Under the pieces are notes generated by a model. The model saw only the letters and a list, made by a program, of their open reading frames with translations. It made no database searches and was not told the DNA's origin. This document shows, in pieces, positions 1 through 16,426 of a stretch of DNA of 64,000 nt. The translations under genes were made by a program, and so were the position numbers. Each line of letters opens with the position of its first letter. Positions within the stretch are counted from its first letter, which is position 1. This DNA comes from Blastocystis sp. Blastoise (lineage: Eukaryota; Sar; Bigyra; Opalinata; Blastocystidae), in NCBI GenBank assembly GCA_039096225.1, contig JBBPEB010000002.1, positions 243,501 through 307,500 of the forward strand. Reading direction: 5' to 3'.

Positions 1-2593
1 AAACCCTCTATACCGCCATTCAAGAAGAGGGATATAAAGTTATTGGAGAACAAGGAATCTCTACTATTATGCAATATGTATAGATATATATATATATTTT
101 ATTATATTTATATAAGTAATATATATATATATATTAGTATATTTATATAAATAATATATATATATATATTTTAGTATATTTATAATATATTAAATATAAT
201 ACATATCTATATAACTATATATATATACAGTTAGATGATACAGACATAGCATGTCGATCTATAGCGATGGAAATCACAGATGTTTGCTTTAACACGGTGA
301 ATACGCCGCCTGAAGCCTTCCTGGCACTGGCGAAATCCCCTACTGATAAAGTCAGACAATATCTTGAAAAGAAATATGTTCTTAATAACTCTACTAATTC
401 AAATACATCGTTTACTCAATCTGGTTCTATGGATAAGATTCCCGCGGGACAAACGAACTCACTTACACAATCTACTACAGTTTCTAATATTGTATCTCCA
501 AGTCATTCCCATGGAAATTCATCTATTTTCCAAGATCAAACAAATAAAGAACATATTGGTATATATATAATAATAATAATAATATAATAAAATATATATA
601 TATAGATGTTCCTGCAGGAACACTTCAGTTATTATCAAAAGAAATGGATCGATCGATTTTAATTAATGATTCACCTATAAAGAATGATATTCTAGTATAT
701 GATGAGAATTCTCTTGGAAGTGAAATTTTAATTTCTCTTCGAAATCTAATGGCAGTTTGTACGAAAACCCTCCACAAACCAGATATTCGTACAATTTATG
801 TACATGAATTTGATGAAGGAATAAAAACACTCACTTTAATTATGAATTTATTCTATCCTTCATCTTCATCAACAACGGTTTATAATGCTCAAGATATTAA
901 TTCATTCATTTCCCGCGGGGATCAAATTACTTTATTGCTTATTCAATTATATGACACGTGCTTAGGAAATCCTATTCAGATAGAGCACGTGGATGAGGAA
1001 TTATGTGGTTTTATTCTTAACGTCATCTTCTTCATCTTCTATGAAAATAGTCAATATAAACAAGTATATATATAACATTTATTATATTATTACATTAATA
1101 TATAATTTAGATTTATTAGTTCTTTATATATATTATACTTATTCAATTTTAAATAATATCTATTTTTTCTTTAATATATAGATATTAATTATTATTTTCA
1201 TTATTATTCTATATATATATATCTAGATTAGTTCTTCTTTAAGTGTGGATACCTTATATTCATTAGTACGAATCTTAACGAAAGATCTATTTGAGGATCA
1301 TGAGGATCGTTACGTTGACAAAGAGAGGGATCTTAACCGCTCTGTACGTGATGTCAAAGAAGCACGAAAGAAGAGACGTGTCTTATATCAACGTATTCTT
1401 ATTCTGTATATAATATATATTCATATTTTTGTTATTTTTTATTATTTTATATTCTTTTTATATTCTTTAATATTCTTTATATTCTTTTATATACTTCATA
1501 TTCTTATATATTAATTAGTATTCTTTTATATTAATTAATATTCCTTTATATATATATATAATTTATTATATATAGAATTGTTCAGTCCTGTCCTTTGGAT
1601 CATATTTCTCTTGCTTTATGTCAATATATTAAATATAGATTTATTGATATCACCAATCCTTCTACATATTCTAAAACAATCTCAAATCTCATGAAACGAT
1701 TGGCTGAACGAGTTCAACGAACCAATGGAAATGCATGGAGTGGATTAGAAATTGATACAAGTATTTTTGAATATATATATATCATTAGTATTATATAGTT
1801 AATAATAATACTTATTATTATAATTAATATAGTACTTAGTTCAATGTTATCTTTATCAAAATCTCCAATTCCCGCGGATATTAAGCATGAATTAGCAGCT
1901 TTAATTCATACGATTCAGATCTATATTACTACTATGCCTCCTGAAACTGCCGCTGTTGCTTTTGGAGCGAATTCTTTTGCGAATTCTCGAATGATTCTTG
2001 AAGATGACGCATCTGACCCTCAATCGAATTCTACAAAACGTCCACATACTGACGAATCTACTGGAAAACAAAAACCTGTATGTTATCAATAGTATTATTA
2101 TGATTATAGTTTTTATTATTATTTTTGATTTTAATATTTTAAATTATAATATTTTAAATTATAATCATTAATATTATTTATTATATTTAACTCTATGTAT
2201 AGTTTATGATGAATAAGTTTGCAGATGAATTAGATGTTATGATAGTCAATCATTTAAGTGCTCCTTCTTCTAAAGAAGTAATAGGAGAATATGGAAATGC
2301 TGATATTATTGATAATCCAAATATAGTCAAAAATACATCTACTACTACTACTACTAATAATAATAATAATAATAATAATGCTACTACTACTACTACTACT
2401 AATAATAATAATAATGCTACTACTAGTACTAGTACTACTAGTACTACTAATGCAACTATTACTGAAAATAAGATACCTTCAACAAATGTAAATTCTGTTT
2501 ATTCTATTCCACCATTCACTTCGTCTCAAATTAATAATATCCCGCCAACAAGACCAGCCATCAGTTCTATGCCAGTTATTTCTGGGTTATCCA

Positions 2594-2659
<66 letters not shown>

Positions 2660-2927
2660 ATATGAATATTATTGAATATATATTTAGGACATTTCTTCAA
2701 CCAAACAAATATCTACATGTATCTATTTTATTTTATTCTATTCTATTATATATTCTATTTTATTATATTATATTATATTCTATATAGCTCAATCCATATT
2801 AACAATGATGCAAAAGTATATATATATATATAATTCTATATTACATACTATAATTATCATTATTATTACATTTAGGTTAGAGAAATTCAGAATTAATCAA
2901 TCAGATTCAGACAACAAACAACAATAA
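1..2927 (+). CDS. Possible TOG/XMAP215-family C-terminal region (5' partial, spliced)
   Basis: The gene enters from the left edge. Exons can be chained at about 1-79, 231-558, 607-1061, 1227-1395, 1577-1760, 1840-2080, 2204-2597 and small exons to a TAA at 2925-2927, joined by TA-rich introns. The product is helical and HEAT-like (for example FLALAKSPTDKVRQYLEKKY early in exon 2), followed by a Thr/Asn-rich linker and a short terminal helix ending in MMQKLEKFRINQ. That order of a helical domain, a linker and a final short LERL-like helix resembles the C-terminus of microtubule polymerases of the XMAP215/ch-TOG/Dis1 family, which is the basis for the tentative name. Symplekin or another HEAT protein is possible. 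Three copies of the GC-rich word CCCGCGG lie in its exons (441, 912, 1871). That this is a real multi-exon gene is secure; the family is not. Confidence 0.5.
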
Positions 2928-4107
2928 TTTGCTATCATTTTATATACCATTTAACTATAATATCAATTTTTCTTCTTCTTCTCTTTTTTCTTGATTTTAG
3001 TCAATTTTATTTTCTTTATTAATTATATATATAATATTTTTTTTTAAGCACTATAATATGTATTTGTTCTATTTTAAGCAATATAATTAATACAAGCAGT
3101 TTTTTTAGTTTACAGTATAACGATTATTGTAGTTATTAGAAATCAAAATTCATCGCAATCGTTTTTTATAAATTATATTTGAAATCCATTTAAAAAAAAA
3201 TATTTCTGTCGAAGTAATATACTAATTTAAATTATTAAGTTTGAGTAAAATATTCTATTCCATTCCTATTTAAAATAGACAAATACATGAGTAGAATATG
3301 TATATAATAAAAACATTATATATTACACTTTTAACTAATTCTGAGACAAATATTATTCATAGCAAAAATTATGTATAAAATATATAAATTAAAATAATAT
3401 TATTTAAACAACATAGTATAAAAAGTGTATTATAAATAATAGACACAAAAAAAAAAGCTGTATAAAATAGTTTTCCATCAAATGACATTCATCTTATAAG
3501 ATAGTCTTATGACTAAAAGATTATCAAAAATAATTCATATTGTAGAAATTACAAAGACTATGATTTATTTCTTTCATATTTGAATACTTCAAAATGAACC
3601 TTTAAGAAATACCTTTAAAAAATAGCTGATAATTGATTTGTTCTAACATGATAATGAAAATGCTCACCTAATTCATCATTATATAGTTTTTAATTCTAAG
3701 ATACATATAGATAACATACATATCTTTATATATCATATATTTTAATCATGAAATTGTTCATGACTGAATAGAATAAACTCAATATACAAAATAAACAGTG
3801 ATAACATCATATCTAAATATTCTAATAAACACTATATATATTGTAAATATAGGAACAATACATAAACAACGAATTCTAGAATAAATCATAGAATGAAATG
3901 GTAATTACTATATAACAGAGATTGAAAAATATGTAGTTATTTCTAAATATAGACTTCACTGTCAAACGCAACACTCACTTTTTTATGTATTGCTTTTATA
4001 GGAATAAAAACGAAAAACAAATAAAATATTTGTATTCATGGAAATCTACATGTATTTCCTTATTTTGAAAAAGTCTCCCAAGTTTATTATTCATTAATAA
4101 AATTATT
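2928..4107. other. Intergenic, about 1.2 kb, AT-rich
   Basis: I see no gene-like reading frame, repeat or RNA here. It contains the 3' flank of the TOG-like gene and the promoter of the PDI gene. The last 100 bases before the PDI start lack any recognisable core promoter element beyond AT-rich sequence. Confidence 0.6.
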
Positions 4108-5754
4108 ATGAAAATGAAGTTAGCTTTATTCTTAACTATTTTATTTTCTATTGCTGTATGTTCACTGTTTATTTCATATATATATATTATAGAGAGCTAC
4201 TATTATTGAGCTTGATAGTAATAATTTTGATGAAATAGTGGGTCATGATCTCCCAGTCTTCGTTAAATTCTATGCTACTGTATATATACATATATAAAAT
4301 CGTATTACTTTTGTGTTAATTTCATATAGTGGTGTAGTCATTGTAGAATATTAGTATCTATATGGGAACAAGTAGGTGAAACATTTAGTGAAAGGTATGT
4401 ATATCTTGAAATTATATTTTATATTAAATAATATTATTATTTAAATGATATAATTATAAAATTGTATATAGTGATGGTGTTATTATAGCACAAGTTGATG
4501 CAGACAAAGCCAGCGATTTATATACTCGATTTAAATTAGATGGTTATCCGACTCTTCTGTATTTCCCAAAGAATGAAATTGATACACCTATTGAATTTGG
4601 TCAAACCAGACAAATTAATGATTTAGTTCAATTTATTAATGAACAAACAGGTATTATTATGTTTATGGAATATATATATACTTGTATTAATGATCGGATT
4701 CACTTTTTTAAGGAATATTCATAGAGTATTATTGTTCTGTTTTTATTTTGTTGTATTTTTTTTCCTTTCTTCTTTCTTTTTTTTTCTTTCTTCTTTCTTT
4801 TTTACTTCTTCTTTCTATTTTTTTTCCTTTCTTCTTTCTATTCTTCTTTAGGTTTACATAAAGTACCAAAAGAGCTTTATAATCCAGTGGTTACATTAAC
4901 ACATCAAAATTACACTTCTACTATTAAGAATAATCCTTATATATTTATAAAATTTTATGCTCCATGGTGTGCGAATAGTCAAGTTTTTGCTCCTATTTGG
5001 AGACAAATAGCTATTATATTTTCTGAAGAAAAAGACGTATATATATATATATATAATAATAAATATTATAATAGAATGCAATATAAATTGTTATTTGTTA
5101 ACAATAAGCCTATTATGGAGATTTTATAAATTTTTAATTATCATTATAATAACAATGACAATTATATTTATTATTCTTTAAAAAGAGTTGCTTATTATTT
5201 ATATAGGTAGTTATTGCTGAATTGAATAACGATGTTTATCATAATATAGGTCAACGACTTGGTGTTACTGATTATCCAGCACTTTTTGTATATATATAGT
5301 TATATATATAACTTTTTAAAATAATTTTATATAGTTTTTTAAAGATGAAAAAGCTATAGAATATGAAGGTGAGCGTGATGTTGAGTCTTTAGTAGATTAT
5401 ATTAATACGAATACTGGTACCCAAAGAAGTATTGATGGTAGTCTAAAGCCTGAATATGGAATTCTTGAAGAATTCGAAGAAATCGTTAAATCATTTCCAA
5501 ATCTCACTCAGGAACATGCAGAACAAGCCAAAGAAATCACTAACAGATTACAAGGAAAATCTAAAGAATTCGCAAAAATCTATGTCTCTATAATTAACAA
5601 GATTGTTACAAATGGTGCTACTTATATTGATAACGAAAAAACACGAGTTCAAAACTTTATCGAATCTAAATCTGTTCTACCAAAACAAAAATATACATTC
5701 CGTATTCGTCAAAATATACTTAATCAGTTCAAATTATATGAATTTGAAGTGTAA
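4108..5754 (+). CDS. Protein disulfide isomerase with two thioredoxin domains and ERp29-type C-terminal domain
   Basis: Forms or rearranges disulfides in secretory proteins in the ER. The start MKMKLALFLTILFSIA is a clear signal peptide, split from the mature protein by the first intron at about 4157. Thioredoxin domain 1 has FYATWCSHC, interrupted by an intron just before the Trp; domain 2 has FYAPWCANS. The last exon (from about 5337) encodes a 120-residue helical domain (GTQRSIDG.. to YEFEV) matching the D domain seen after two thioredoxin domains in Dictyostelium, plant and filamentous-fungal PDIs. The active sites are unusual: site 1 is CSHC rather than CGHC, and site 2 has lost the second Cys. 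There is no KDEL-like tail. There are about five short introns. Family identity is certain; catalytic competence of site 2 is doubtful. Confidence 0.9.
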
Positions 5755-6284
5755 ATAGCAATCATATTTATGTTCATTTATTTATCTAGATACACCTAAA
5801 CATAATATACTATAATTTATATGTAAATATGTTTATATATGCTAATTTCTTTTTTTTATCTTTTCAAAAACTGTTTTGCTTCATTTGTAACATATCTACA
5901 ATAAACTAGTATATTAAAATCTATATTTACATGTCTTCAATTTACATATATCATCATAAATAATCAAATAAAATAGGAATTAAAAAAGGAACATTTTTTT
6001 TCATGAATTCAAAAGAATACCGCCAAAATATATTTAAATTACTAAATTTCTACGGGAATTTTCTTCTGATAAAGTCTGCACACAACCATTTTCAAAGAAG
6101 TTTCTCCATCCATCGAAAGATCAGACCCTATCTCCATGAATTCACGGGAATATATAACTTTATACGTAATATTTCTATTTTTCCAAGAAACAGAAAAAAT
6201 GATAAATAAAAGACCCTAAGTACCAAGTATTTATTTGTTTGTTTATTGAACACTTATCGTTTAGAACATATAACTTCGTTTAAA
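5755..6284. other. Intergenic spacer with two CGGGAAT words
   Basis: 530 bases between PDI and the MULE/Ulp1 gene. Two copies of the GC-rich word CGGGAAT lie at 6053 and 6145, about 230 and 140 bases before the downstream ATG. A 68-codon open frame at 6003-6209 shows no family features and is not called. Confidence 0.5.
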
Positions 6285-10602
<4,318 letters not shown>

Positions 10603-11399
10603 AATTTAATTCTTAATTAACCCTTTTTTATACTCTTATATATATAATATATACATATATGCATATTTTTATAGTGTTTTTATTTATTTTTTTTTTCTGA
10701 CTTTAGTATCAATGCATAATATATTGAAATTATACTTCTTTATTTTGCTATATATTTTATATCTACTATTATTCAAAATTGTGTATCGAATTGTAAATTA
10801 TTATTATATATATATACAAATTATACAAAAAAACAAATATTTTTGTTATAGTAGTAATAATGGTAAAAATAATATTTATTTCTTAATACATTTTTTTTAA
10901 ATGAATAATTATGAATATACAGATGATTATGATTTATTAATTATATATATGAAGATATGCTAACACATTTATTTATAAACAAAATAGTACTATTTCTACA
11001 AAACTTGCTAAATTTATAAATAAAAATATATCATGTAATAACTATAGATTATCAAATATCATTATTATTTATTTGATATGCATATCACTTCGCTACAATA
11101 TATATATTAATATATCATTGACACATTACTAGACTGTTTATTTTGGTATATCAATATATATATATATATTTGTTATAATTGAATAGTTTCATGATTAAAA
11201 GAAAAGTTCATATATTAGTATTATAATAAAAATACGAAATGAAAGCAACAAGAACCAGTTTATGCAAATACAACTAATAGAATGATTATATACGAATAAA
11301 CAAATAGATGAAATAAATAAATTAATATTTGAATTTAAAGTGTAGTTAAAAATGAAAAAAAGAAAAGAAATAATAAATTATATATTATACTAATATTTG
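10603..11399. other. Intergenic spacer between convergent genes
   Basis: About 800 AT-rich bases between the stop codons of the MULE/Ulp1 gene and the SUMO-like-domain gene. I see no gene, RNA or repeat here beyond short TA runs. Confidence 0.6.
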
Positions 11400-12084
11400 T
11401 TATGATGATTTTTGTTTTGTTTTTTCATATGAGACCATAAGAAGGGATTTATGTTTTACTTTTTGTTTCTATATAATAAAGATAATAGATAAGAAATATA
11501 TATAGAGAGAGGGATATAAAAAATAATATATAATAAATAAAGTATAATAAATAAATAAATATACATCAATAGGAATATCTTTTTTTAGTTTATGATTATG
11601 AATAGTAAGTAGACAGTTTTCCCAATGGAGACAGTTACATATAGAGGTATAAAGTACAGTAGCATCTAAATCCTATATATATATATAATATTATAATGTT
11701 ATATATGTATATATAGAGAAATAAAAATAAATGATAATTATATATTTTAAAAAAATAGAAATCAAAGAATAATAACAAATATTAAGAAAAAATATTATAT
11801 ATATATATATACTTTGGGTATTTGTATATCTGTTTGTATATTTCCAATATTAAGAGTGATAGTAATAAGTTTTTGTTTATTGGTTATATAGGATGCTATA
11901 GATGACTCTATATACGTAGTAATAGAAGAAGGAGAAGGAAGAGAAGAGAAAGGATCGAGGGACTATAGAATAAGCATAGGTATATATATATAGATATAGA
12001 TATAGATATATATAATGTAAATATATACTTGTGATTGACATTGAACATCAATTAATTCTTCTCCTTCTATATCAAGATCCTATA

Positions 12085-12115
<31 letters not shown>

Positions 12116-13365
12116 TATATAGATACTTGAGGAGTATCTGATGGAGACAGTTCGTCGCCATCAAAGAGAAGTTTAACGTTATCAACGTTCTTTGTCGTTT
12201 GAATATGTTGAAATACTATTTCAAAAGTATCTGACTAAAGTATATATATATTTAGTATATTTTAATAATATTTAATTGGATAAATATAAAAAATATATAT
12301 GTTATATACAGAAATAATAAATATATATATATACAGGAAATAAGAAGAAGTTTTCTTTTTGAGAATCATCTTCATTGTATCTTAATTTAATATATATTTG
12401 TCCAGGTAGTCCCGTGGGAATCTCAGGTTCCTTTGTAGTTGTACTAGATGTATTTATAGGAAGAGAAGCAAGAGAAGTGGAATAAGTTTTATCTACTTGA
12501 TCATATATCTGTTTATCAAATGCATCTAATTCTGCATCTACTGACTTCTCTACCTATATATAATAATAATATATAATGATATATAATAATATAATAATAT
12601 AATATATATATATACATCTATATTATTAATAACATTAAGATCTTCTTCTTCTTCTTCTTCTTCTTGAAGTTGTTTCAACTCAGGAATCTCTTCTCTATCT
12701 ATATCTATGATTGGACTAATATTATTCTCCTGGGAATCCATCGTTCTAGTAATATTCTCACATAATTCATTCGTTTTTGATGTTATCTGTCTATAAAATT
12801 AATATATATATTTATATTGAAAATATTCATAAATATATAAACTATATATAATAAAAGAATTACTTTAAAAGAACAATTTTATTGAGCATTTCTATAGAAT
12901 CTTTAGACATATTTGTTAACGCAGACGCTTTGCTCTCTTTTAAAATCTGCTCGACATCAATATCACTAGCTGTACTGGACTCTATATATATAGACATATA
13001 AAATAATATATAAAAGAACATAAAAAAATAAATAATAAATTATTTTGGTCTATAAAAAAAATACTATTCATTTGTGTATCACCAGATTGACTTGGATTCT
13101 GAGTTGTGTCGGTATCCAAGAAACTTTCATCACCTTCAGATTGTTTTCTTCGTTTTGAAGAGTAGAATGAAGAGTTCTCTTCACTATCAGAGTCATCACT
13201 CGATATATTTATAGTTGTTAATTCATTAGCTAAAAAGAAAAAAAATGAAAAAACATAGAGAAATAAAGAGATTCAAGCATTAATGAAATAAATACCTTTC
13301 TTTACTAATGAATCTTTCTTCTTCGATACAAATAACGATATATCATCAGAATCAGAGTCACTCAT
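11400..13365 (-). CDS. SUMO-like-domain protein of the Rad60/Esc2/NIP45 type
   Basis: Starts at 13365 with an acidic Ser/Asp N-terminus (MSDSDSDDISLFVSKKK) and ends at 11400-11402 (KTKQKSS, TAA). About nine exons on the minus strand. The middle is acidic and coiled, with a Glu run (about 12640-12665). The first SUMO-like domain runs from IYIKLRYNEDDSQ through VFQHIQTT and LLFDGDELSPSDTPQ to DLDIEGEELIDVQ, which matches the Rad60-SLD pattern closely. A second, more divergent ubiquitin-like fold follows (LITITLNIGNIQ ... HNHKLKKDIPID ... LLMVSYEKTK). Rad60/Esc2/NIP45 proteins use two such domains to interact with Ubc9 and SUMO ligases in genome maintenance. Acidic N-terminus plus two tandem SLDs fits that family in order. 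The start lies 294 bases from the divergent ABCF1 start. Confidence 0.8.
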
Positions 13366-13659
13366 TTGTAACTAATACACTAATTACTATTTATTCTTGT
13401 GTTTAAATAATCAATTAAACTTTCTAATAATGGAAAAAATAAATTATTCACTGAATCTAGGGTTTTATTCACTATATATGTGATCAAATTTAAATCATAT
13501 CGAGTTGCTCGAAAAAGAAGAACAGAACAAATTTCTGAGAATTTATTATTTCTTTGCTGTTTCCCAAGAAATCAGAGAAATACTTTTGTCTATTTGTTAA
13601 TAACCATGGAAAATAAAGCAGTTTTGTTTTTTCTTGTCGTTCTTTTAAAATAAAGAAAT
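13366..13659. promoter_or_regulatory. Divergent promoter region between SUMO-like gene and ABCF1
   Basis: The two start codons point away from each other and are only 294 bases apart, so the promoters must share this segment. I see no TATA-type box that stands out from the AT-rich background; a TAGGGTTTTA stretch near 13458 is the only G-rich word. Confidence 0.5.
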
Positions 13660-14311
13660 ATGCAATCTGCTGATGAATTTCATGAAGATAAAGATTGGGG
13701 TGGTGCTGCTCCTGATCAATTCACTTGTTCTCAACAACCTCAAAACAAGAATGATGTCAATTGGATCAATAGCAAAGATATTCATATTGATAAAATCAAT
13801 ATCGCTGCTAAAGGCAAACCTCTGTTTGTGAATGCAGAATTAAAGATTGCTTATGGTAAGAAATATGGTTTAGTAGGTCCTAATGGTCAAGGTAAATCAA
13901 CTCTTTTGAAGATGATTGCTAGTCGTGAGTTATCGATTCCTCCAAATATTGAAATTCTTTATGTGGAACAAGAAATTGTAGCTGATGATACTCCTGCTAT
14001 TAAAGCTGTCCTTAAAGCTGATCAAAAAAGAACAAATCTTTTAAAAAGAGAAAAAGAACTTCAAGCTATTGTTGAAGATGAAAATGCTTTAGAAGAAATG
14101 AGTCTTGAAGAATCCGATAAAATCGTATTTATTTTATTTTTTATTTAATTTATATATTTAATAAATATTATATGTATATATTATTTATTTAGTATTATAT
14201 ATTTATTTTTATTTGATTTATATATAGATGGAAGAATATCGTGATTTAGAAAAAGAGATTAATTTCTTAGGATTACATAATGCTGAACCTAGAGCTAGAA
14301 GAATATTAGCT

Positions 14312-14377
<66 letters not shown>

Positions 14378-16122
14378 TAGGTCTTGGATTTACTCCGGAT
14401 ATGCAGCAGATGCCTACGAAGTCATTTAGTGGTGGTTGGAGAATGAGAATATCTTTGGCACGTGCTCTGTTTTTACAACCTGATTTATTATTATTGGATG
14501 AACCCACAAATCACCTTGATCTTAATGCTGTTATTTGGTTGGATAATTATTTACAGAAATGGAAGTCTACTTTATTAGTAGTATCACATGATCAGGAGTT
14601 CTTATCTTCTGTTTGTGAATCTATTATACATTTAGATATGAAGAAATTGAATTATTATAAAGGTGATTATTATACATTTAAGAAGATGGAAGTTCAGAAG
14701 AAAGCTGAATCGTATAAAGCTTGGCAGGAACAGCAGAAAGAGTTAAAGAAAGCGAAGTTAGCAGGTAAATCGAAAGAAGCCGCTGAGAAGAATGTCACGA
14801 AGAGAAGAGAGAAAGATGCAGGAAAGAAGAGTAAGAAGAATGGTATGGGGGAATGGACAGAAGAACAGGATGATGCTACACAATTACTAGAAAGACCCTC
14901 AGAATATATTGTGGAATTCTCATTCCCTCCTGTATATACATTATTATATTATTATTATTATATTTATTATTAGATCATTCTATTTATTTATTATTATTAA
15001 TATATATATATATATATATATAGTGTGATGAATTACGTCCTCCGATTATTTCAGTTGAAAATGTGACATTTGGTTATTCACCTGAAAAGATCTTACTGAA
15101 AAATGTTGATTTCGGCTTAAATATGTCAAGTAGAATTAGTATTGTAGGTCCAAATGGTATCGGTAAAAGTACTTTATTGAAATTAATCACGGGAGATCTC
15201 CATCCTTTAGAAGGTGAAGTACGTATTAATAGCAAATTAAGACTTGGTATATATAATCAACATTTCGTAGATAAATTACCTATGGATGTATCTGCTGTTG
15301 AATACCTTCAATCTCGTTATCCAGAACAATCTTATCAAGATAGTATATATATATAATTATTATTATTATAGTACTTATTATAATATTCTATTTATAGTTC
15401 GTAATTTACTTGGTCGTTATGGTTTAGAGGGACATGCACATACAATTAAGATTCAAAGCTTATCTGGTGGTCAAAAGTCACGTGTTACATTCGCTGAGAT
15501 ATCTTTATCTCGTCCTCATATTCTATTATTAGATGAACCTACAAATCATTTAGATATAGAGTCTATTGATGCTTTAGGTGAGGCTCTTCGTACATTTGAA
15601 GGAGGTGTATTATTAGTATCTCATGATGCTCGTTTATTAATGGTCACTAATTGTGAAATGTGGTTAATGGATAATCAAACAGTTAGCTTTATTGAAGGAG
15701 GATATGAAGAATATAAGAAATCATTACTTGATAGCTTAGAAGATGTATATATATTATTATTATATTCTATATTATTATATTATTATATTATTATATTATA
15801 TTATTTTATATAGTCTGATGATGAAGATAATGCATCTCAAATTAAATATACGAAGAAGAAACAGTTGAAAGTAGAGAATATAGATGAAGCTGCTATAGCT
15901 GCTAATGCTCTTGATGCTTTATTTGCTAAGAAGAAGGATAAGAAAGAAAAGAAAGAGAAAAAGGAAAAGAAAGAGAAGAAAGAAGGTGAGGATGGAGAAG
16001 AAAAGAAGAAGAAGAAAGAAAAGAAAGAGAAAAAGGAAAAGAAAGAAGGTGAAGATGGTGAAGAAAAGAAGAAGAAGAAGGAAAAGAAGGAAAAGAAAGA
16101 GAAAGAAACTGTAGAAGCCTAA
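13660..16122 (+). CDS. ABCF1: ABCF1-type ATPase (twin ABC domains) with C-terminal Lys/Glu-rich tail
   Basis: Soluble ABC protein of the ribosome-associated ABCF1/GCN20 group. ATG at 13660; six exons. The first ABC domain has Walker [10 protein letters not shown] (about residue 75), signature SGGWRMR and Walker [13 protein letters not shown]; the second has [16 protein letters not shown] and [12 protein letters not shown]. The region from [20 protein letters not shown] to [13 protein letters not shown] follows human ABCF1 almost position by position, as does [12 protein letters not shown] in domain 2. Human ABCF1 has a long Lys/Glu-rich eIF2-binding extension at the N-terminus. Here the N-terminus is short (about 40 residues) and a Lys/Glu tail of about 70 residues with an internal duplication ([14 protein letters not shown] twice) is at the C-terminus. 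The intron at about 14312-14380 is almost pure (TA)n. Confidence 0.93.
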
Positions 16123-16426
16123 ATGGTTTTATAATAAGCATATATTTTTTCAAATTCACTCTTTTTTTTATTTTTTCTTATTTATTTATTTGTTTTCAAT
16201 AATTCATAATTCTTTTTCTTGTTATATATAATATATTGACTGTGTTTCTATATATATATTTGTTCTCATTTTCTTCAGTTGTTTTGTTTAAATAGAATAT
16301 TAAGTTTTTTTTAGAAAATATAAAATAAAATTTTTAGAAATATACTATATACTATAAATAGATGAAAAACAAAATATTATTGAATGAAAACAACACGATT
16401 ATTTAGATAAAGAATATATTTATATA

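Noticed and set aside
1-10. AAACCCTC at the left edge, and TAGGGTTTTA near 13458, as possible telomere-like repeats
   Set aside because: Single occurrences without tandem copies; the left edge is in frame with the coding exon of the TOG-like gene.
6003-6209. 68-codon open frame between PDI and the MULE/Ulp1 gene
   Set aside because: No family features, no splice context, and it lies in the expected promoter region.
15926-16159. Minus-strand Ser/Leu/Phe/Pro frame opposite the ABCF1 tail
   Set aside because: Antisense shadow of the Lys/Glu codons of ABCF1.
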